The notes below the pieces were generated by a model. It was not told the origin of the DNA. It did not search any database and worked only from the letters and a program-made list of their open reading frames with translations. This document shows positions 60,625-64,000 of a stretch of 64,000 bases of DNA, in pieces (position 1 is the first letter of the stretch; the number at the start of each line of letters is the position of its first letter). Source of the stretch: BP-464 sp963825415 (lineage in GTDB: Bacteria; Actinomycetota; Thermoleophilia; Solirubrobacterales; Solirubrobacteraceae); the NCBI GenBank assembly GCA_963825415.1, contig CAWGTD010000006.1:248001-312000 (forward strand), given 5' to 3'. The position numbers were made by a program, and so were the translations under genes.

Positions 60625-61323
60625 TCAGCCGGCGATGAAGCCGGTGCCCTTCACCTCGCCGAGGATCTTTGCCATCGTCGCGGAGTTGTCGAACGCGCCG
60701 CTGGGCGTGATGCCCTTGCTACCCGGGCCGTAGGCGCCAGCGCCCGCGTTGAGAAGGGCGGCGGCCGAAGCGTGCCGCGCCTCCACGGTGACGATCGACG
60801 CCGCCGCAGCCAGGAGCGCCTTGCTCTTCAGGCGACCAGCCTGGCCGAGGTAGGCGCGAACCCCGGTGTTCTCCAGGACGAACGCCGTGGCCAGGAACTT
60901 GGCCTGGTCGGTCGTCGTACCCTGGAAATCGAACGTCGGCCTCTTCACCGGCGTGCCGCGCAGGGAGTTGATCGTCTTGCGCAGCGCAGTCACGTGGGTC
61001 GCCTCGTGACTCGCGACGAGCTTCGCGAACGTCAGAGGATCGCCCGACAGGGCGCCTCCGTCGACGGCCTGCTTGTAGAACGCTGCCTCGAGGTACTCGA
61101 GCGTCAGCGCGTAGTTGAGGATCTTGAGGTCCTGCTTGCCCGAAGGCTTGGCCGCCGCGATCTCGGGAAGCATCCCGAGGATCGTCCCGCTGGCGAGCAC
61201 ACCGGCGCCGCCCACGGCCGCCTTGCGGAAGAACGTGGCGCGGGTGTCGTTCGCAACGTGCTCCTCAGCCTCCCGGACAGCTCCGTCGACGTCGAGGACC
61301 TTCAGATCGAGTACTGGCTCCAT
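60625..61323 (-). CDS. Exported ferritin-like domain protein
   Basis: 232 residues from an ATG at 61323 preceded by AGGAGAAA. The N-terminal TRATFFRK segment and hydrophobic AAVGGAGVLASG stretch look like a Tat-type signal with the second Arg replaced by Ala. The ferritin-like bundle has Glu in LEYLEAAFY, ExxH in SHEATHV, Glu in LENTGV and ExxH in VEARHA, the likely di-iron ligands. Probably an exported iron or oxidative-stress protein. Confidence 0.85.
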   Translation of the reverse strand: MEPVLDLKVLDVDGAVREAEEHVANDTRATFFRKAAVGGAGVLASGTILGMLPEIAAAKPSGKQDLKILNYALTLEYLEAAFYKQAVDGGALSGDPLTFAKLVASHEATHVTALRKTINSLRGTPVKRPTFDFQGTTTDQAKFLATAFVLENTGVRAYLGQAGRLKSKALLAAAASIVTVEARHASAAALLNAGAGAYGPGSKGITPSGAFDNSATMAKILGEVKGTGFIAG

Positions 61324-61459
61324 GGACCGTTTCTCCTGGTTTGTCGGTTTCCGTGCAGGGGCCGGCGAGGGCGGCCGGACGCCATGTGCGCCCGGCCGCC
61401 CTGGAGGGAATGCCGGCCCCTTCCCCTTTTGGGATGGGTCTCGGTGCGCCCGGGGTACG

Positions 61460-61672
61460 TCAGGCGACGGGAGGGTGTTCGGCGGGCGTGCGTTCCGTGA
61501 CGGCGACGAGCGAAGCGCGCTCCTCGTCGTCCTTGCCGCCGGTGATCGCGTCCTTGAACTCGCGGATGCCCTTGCCAACGGACTTGCCCGCGTCGGGAAG
61601 CTTCTTCGGGCCCAAGACGAGCAGGGCGATGATCAGGACGATGATGAGTTCCATCGGGCCGATGCCGGGCAT
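61460..61672 (-). CDS. tatA: TatA/TatE-family translocase subunit
   Basis: 70 residues: GPMELIIVLIIALLVLGPKKLPD is the TatA membrane helix and amphipathic hinge (core LVLGPKKLP), followed by GKSVGKGIREFK and an acidic tail. TatA forms the pore of the twin-arginine pathway for folded proteins. It lies between ferritin-like genes, next to proteins with Tat-like signals. tatC is not in the window. Confidence 0.92.
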   Translation of the reverse strand: MPGIGPMELIIVLIIALLVLGPKKLPDAGKSVGKGIREFKDAITGGKDDEERASLVAVTERTPAEHPPVA

Positions 61673-61682
61673 GGTGGTCTCC

Positions 61683-62321
61683 TTAGCTCTTGATGAAGGG
61701 TTGGACGGCCATCAGCACGGCGTCCTTGTCTGATGCCTTGTCGAACGCCAGCGGTGCCGGTGCCTTGGCCCGCTGCAGCCGGATGAGCGCCGCGTGGCGC
61801 GCCTCCACCTGGACGATTCCGCCGGCAGCGGCGAGCACGTCGACCGACTCGATCATCGGTGCCGCGCCGTTGTAGGCGCTCACGCCGGTGTCCTCGAAGA
61901 CGTTGGCCGTCTTCAGGAACGCTTCGACGCTCGCGAACGCGCCGCCGAAGTCCACTCCGGGAACCGCTGCCGGCTTGCCGCCGAGCTGCTTGACCGTCGC
62001 CGTGAGCGCGTCGACGTGCTCGGTCTCGTTGTCGCGCAGCTCCTTGGCCAGCTTGGCGATGTCGCCGCTCAGCCCCTTCACGTTCTTGATGGCCTGCGTG
62101 TAGAAGGCTGCCTCGAGGTACTCGAGCGTCAACGCGAAGTTGACGATCTCGACGTCGCCGCCGCCGCTCTGGGCGAGCGCGCTGCCGACGAACGGGCTCA
62201 CCGCGCCGGCGCCGTACACGGCGCCCGCCGCCATCGCCCCCTTGAGGAGGAACGTGCCACGGGTGAGTCCGGTGATCTCGACGGTCGCCAGTTCGGGGAC
62301 CGCAAGTTGATCGGTGTTCAT
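61683..62321 (-). CDS. Exported ferritin-like domain protein
   Basis: 212 residues from an ATG at 62321 preceded by AGGAGAA. The signal region is LTRGTFLLKGAMAAGA, a Tat-like pattern with Gly in place of the second Arg. The ferritin-like ligands are Glu in LEYLEAAFY, ExxH in NETEHVD, Glu in FEDTGV and ExxH in VEARHA. It is 10 bases upstream of tatA and probably co-transcribed with it. Confidence 0.85.
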   Translation of the reverse strand: MNTDQLAVPELATVEITGLTRGTFLLKGAMAAGAVYGAGAVSPFVGSALAQSGGGDVEIVNFALTLEYLEAAFYTQAIKNVKGLSGDIAKLAKELRDNETEHVDALTATVKQLGGKPAAVPGVDFGGAFASVEAFLKTANVFEDTGVSAYNGAAPMIESVDVLAAAGGIVQVEARHAALIRLQRAKAPAPLAFDKASDKDAVLMAVQPFIKS

Positions 62322-62343
62322 TTGGTTCGTTCTCCTGACGGGT

Positions 62344-63075
62344 CTAGGAAGTGAGGAATGGCTTGACCTGGGCGAGGACCTGATCCATCGTCATCGGCTT
62401 GGCGAACGCGCCATCGGGGATCGATCCCTCGAGCGCGGCGCCGCCCATGAACCCGCGACCGACCAGCGCGTTCAGCGCGGCGGCGTGACGAGCCTCGACG
62501 GTGTGGATCGACAGCGCGGCGGCGAGAATCTCCTTGTTCTTGATCCGGCCCGCCTGGCCGAGGTAGGCCGCGGCGCCGAGGTTCTCGACCGTGGCCGCTG
62601 TCTCGAGCACCGTCTTCAGGCCACCGTCGAGAACCGACTGGAAGCTCGCCGACGGCTTGGCCGCAGGCGTGCCGCCGAGCTGCTTGACGGCGGCGGTCAG
62701 GGCGTCGACGTGCTGCTGTTCGGTCTCGCCGAACTTCTTGGCGATCGCGACGACCTTCGGGTCCTTGACGATCCCGCTGTCGATCACGTCGGCGTAGAAC
62801 TGGGCCTCGAGGAACTCGAGCGTCAGCGCGTAGTTGACGATCTCGATGTCGCTCTTGACGCCGGCCGGCGACGACCCGCTGGTGGTGGTCTTCGCGGTGG
62901 TGCCAGTGGCGCCGGACGAGGACTTCTTGTCGTTGCCGCACGCCGCCAGCAGCACGCCGAGCGCGGCGGCCGCGCCGCCGCCACCGATGCCGCGCAGGAA
63001 GCGCTTGCGGGAGGTGGGATCGTCGTTGAGTTCCTGCAGGGCGCTTCTGCTGCCGCCCGGTTCGATGTCGCTCAC
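62344..63075 (-). CDS. Ferritin-like domain lipoprotein
   Basis: 243 residues from a GTG at 63075 with ribosome site AGGAGAA. The signal has SRKRFLRG, a Tat-like motif with Lys for the second Arg, and a lipobox (VLLAAC), so it should be a Tat-type lipoprotein. After a Thr/Ser linker come the ferritin-like ligands: Glu in LEFLEAQFY, ExxH in TEQQHVD, Glu in VENLGA and ExxH in VEARHA. First gene of the ferritin-tatA operon. Confidence 0.85.
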   Translation of the reverse strand: MSDIEPGGSRSALQELNDDPTSRKRFLRGIGGGGAAAALGVLLAACGNDKKSSSGATGTTAKTTTSGSSPAGVKSDIEIVNYALTLEFLEAQFYADVIDSGIVKDPKVVAIAKKFGETEQQHVDALTAAVKQLGGTPAAKPSASFQSVLDGGLKTVLETAATVENLGAAAYLGQAGRIKNKEILAAALSIHTVEARHAAALNALVGRGFMGGAALEGSIPDGAFAKPMTMDQVLAQVKPFLTS

Positions 63076-63127
63076 AACCGTTCTCCTGATTTCGGGTACA
63101 AGGCGCCATTCGTCTCCCGGCAACCCG

Positions 63128-63167
63128 GCGGATCATGTGCTGGCGCGCAGCCGCTCCTGTGATCCGC
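63128..63167. promoter_or_regulatory. Inverted repeat in divergent ferritin/cupredoxin promoter
   Basis: GCGGATCA (63128-63135) and TGATCCGC (63160-63167) are perfect 8-bp inverted halves separated by 24 bases in the 119-base gap between the ferritin-like lipoprotein gene and the cupredoxin gene. This could be a shared operator. Confidence 0.35.
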
Positions 63168-63194
63168 GGCGGCGCGTCGCTGCGTAACACGGCC

Positions 63195-63545
63195 ATGCAC
63201 CGCCTTGCACTGCTCGTCCTTGCCCCCGCCGCATTGCTGCTGGGCGCATGCGGATCGTCCGAGGAGAAGAAGTCGCCGGCCGCCTCCGGCACCACCGCGT
63301 CCGCTACGAAGACCGTGACGATCCAGGACTTCCGCTACCGCCCCGCCGAACTGAACGTCTCCGCCGGCACCAAGGTGACCTGGACCAACCGCGACCGAGC
63401 GCCGCACACCGTCACCGGCAAAGGGATCGACCTCGACGACTTGACCTCCGGGCGCAGCGCCTCCTTCACCTTCGACAAGGCCGGGACGTACGCCTACGTG
63501 TGCTCGTTTCACCCCTTCATGAAGGGCCGAGTCGTCGTCGGCTGA
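63195..63545 (+). CDS. Cupredoxin lipoprotein
   Basis: 116 residues from an ATG at 63195. Lipobox LLGAC; cupredoxin domain with His in APHTVTGK, Cys and His in YVCSFHPFM and Met in FMKGRV. The CSFHPFMKG stretch is close to the CKVHSFMKG of the cupredoxin in the signalling operon. Predicted extracytoplasmic electron carrier. Divergent from the ferritin operon. Confidence 0.88.
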   Translation: MHRLALLVLAPAALLLGACGSSEEKKSPAASGTTASATKTVTIQDFRYRPAELNVSAGTKVTWTNRDRAPHTVTGKGIDLDDLTSGRSASFTFDKAGTYAYVCSFHPFMKGRVVVG

Positions 63546-63575
63546 GAGCTACGGCGCGGGATACGATCGCGCCCG

Positions 63576-64000
63576 ATGCGCGTCGCCTACGAGAAGGGGC
63601 TGCACGAGCTGGGCGACGGATTGTTCGCCTATCTGCAGCCCGACGGCGGCTGGGGCTGGAGCAACGCCGGGCTGATCGCGGCCGACGGGACCTCGCTGCT
63701 GGTCGACACGCTGTTCGACCTGCGCTGCGCGAGGGAGATGCTCACGGCGATGGGGTCGGTTACCGACCGCCATCCGATCGGCGCCGCGATGAACACCCAC
63801 GGCAACGGCGACCACTGCTTCGGCAACCAGCTGCTGGGAGAGCAGGCGCCGATCTACGCCACCGTCGCCGCGGCCGAGGAGCTGCGCCAGGCCCCGCCCC
63901 AGCTGGTGGCAGCGCTCGCCGAGACCGACGTCGGCAAGGTCTTCTTCGGCGAGTTCGACTTCGACGGGATCGAGCTGCGGCTGCCGTCGGAGACGTTCAC
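63576..64000 (+). CDS. Metallo-beta-lactamase-fold hydrolase (truncated by window edge)
   Basis: The first 141 residues from an ATG at 63576. The metal-binding motif is NTHGNGDHCFGNQ (a HxHxDH variant with Asn), preceded by GWGWSNAGLIAADGTSLLVDTLFD, typical of MBL-fold hydrolases. Substrate unknown; the C-terminal ligands lie beyond the window. Confidence 0.85.
   Translation, partial: MRVAYEKGLHELGDGLFAYLQPDGGWGWSNAGLIAADGTSLLVDTLFDLRCAREMLTAMGSVTDRHPIGAAMNTHGNGDHCFGNQLLGEQAPIYATVAAAEELRQAPPQLVAALAETDVGKVFFGEFDFDGIELRLPSETF

Overview
The window is GC-rich (about 70%) bacterial chromosome from an actinomycete. The gene order nadD-proA-proB-obg next to rplU/rpmA/rng and mreBCD-mrdA-rodA, mycothiol-type alcohol dehydrogenase, ergothioneine genes, many GTG/TTG starts and stop/start overlaps (TGATG, ATGA, GTGA), plus several families of exported cupredoxin and ferritin-like proteins, point to Actinomycetota and probably to class Thermoleophilia (Solirubrobacterales-like). 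The taxonomic placement is inference. No plasmid, phage, insertion sequence or CRISPR array is visible. This is mostly core chromosome with a few accessory islands.

Layout. 1-4.9 kb (minus strand): leuS, a nitroreductase, a LOG-like protein and the competence genes comEA-comEC. 4.9-5.9 kb: a DivIVA-like coiled-coil protein, a possible structured RNA and tRNA-Ala(GGC). 5.9-10.5 kb (minus): obg, proB, proA, nadD, rsfS. 10.5-12.8 kb (plus): an SDR and a zinc alcohol dehydrogenase in one unit, then a small membrane protein. 12.8-15.2 kb: enoyl-CoA hydratase and exported proteins. 15.2-23.6 kb (minus): the cell-shape operon mreB-mreC-mreD-mrdA-rodA running into rng-rplU-rpmA. 23.7-29.1 kb (minus): valS-folC, a zinc-ribbon membrane protein, ndk and maf. 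29.1-30.3 kb: an XRE/nucleotidyltransferase toxin-antitoxin-like pair, the second gene broken. 30.3-34.8 kb: clpX, clpP, tig. 34.8-40 kb: exported protein, membrane protein, a GGDEF-EAL protein and a hydrolase-cyclase fusion. 40-49.1 kb: a cupredoxin-like protein with a polytopic membrane protein, egtB-egtD, a PLP decarboxylase, two ECF-type sigma factors, a cupredoxin lipoprotein and an Asp-rich repeat protein. 49.1-60.5 kb (minus): a large signalling operon. 60.6-63.1 kb (minus): three ferritin-like exported proteins interleaved with tatA. 63.2-64 kb (plus): another cupredoxin and a truncated metallo-beta-lactamase-fold protein.

The most unusual unit is the 60.5-49.2 kb operon: a 1961-residue soluble hybrid histidine kinase with a long chain of HAMP repeats and three receivers, then CheR, CheB, a receiver-PAS-GAF-phosphatase-ATPase protein, and three small exported proteins including a cupredoxin. 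There is no chemoreceptor, CheA or CheW nearby. It looks like a stress or redox relay that couples a poly-HAMP kinase to a partner-switching type output. The second is the ferritin-like/TatA cluster, whose members all carry Tat-like signals in which one arginine is replaced.

A caution applies to the whole window. At least nine otherwise intact genes (nadD, rng, mrdA, mreD, valS, egtB and others) are broken by single-base insertions or deletions, many in short homopolymers. Because several are essential, I treat these as probable sequence errors and annotate the restored full spans; the broken nucleotidyltransferase gene (four indels) could be a real pseudogene.
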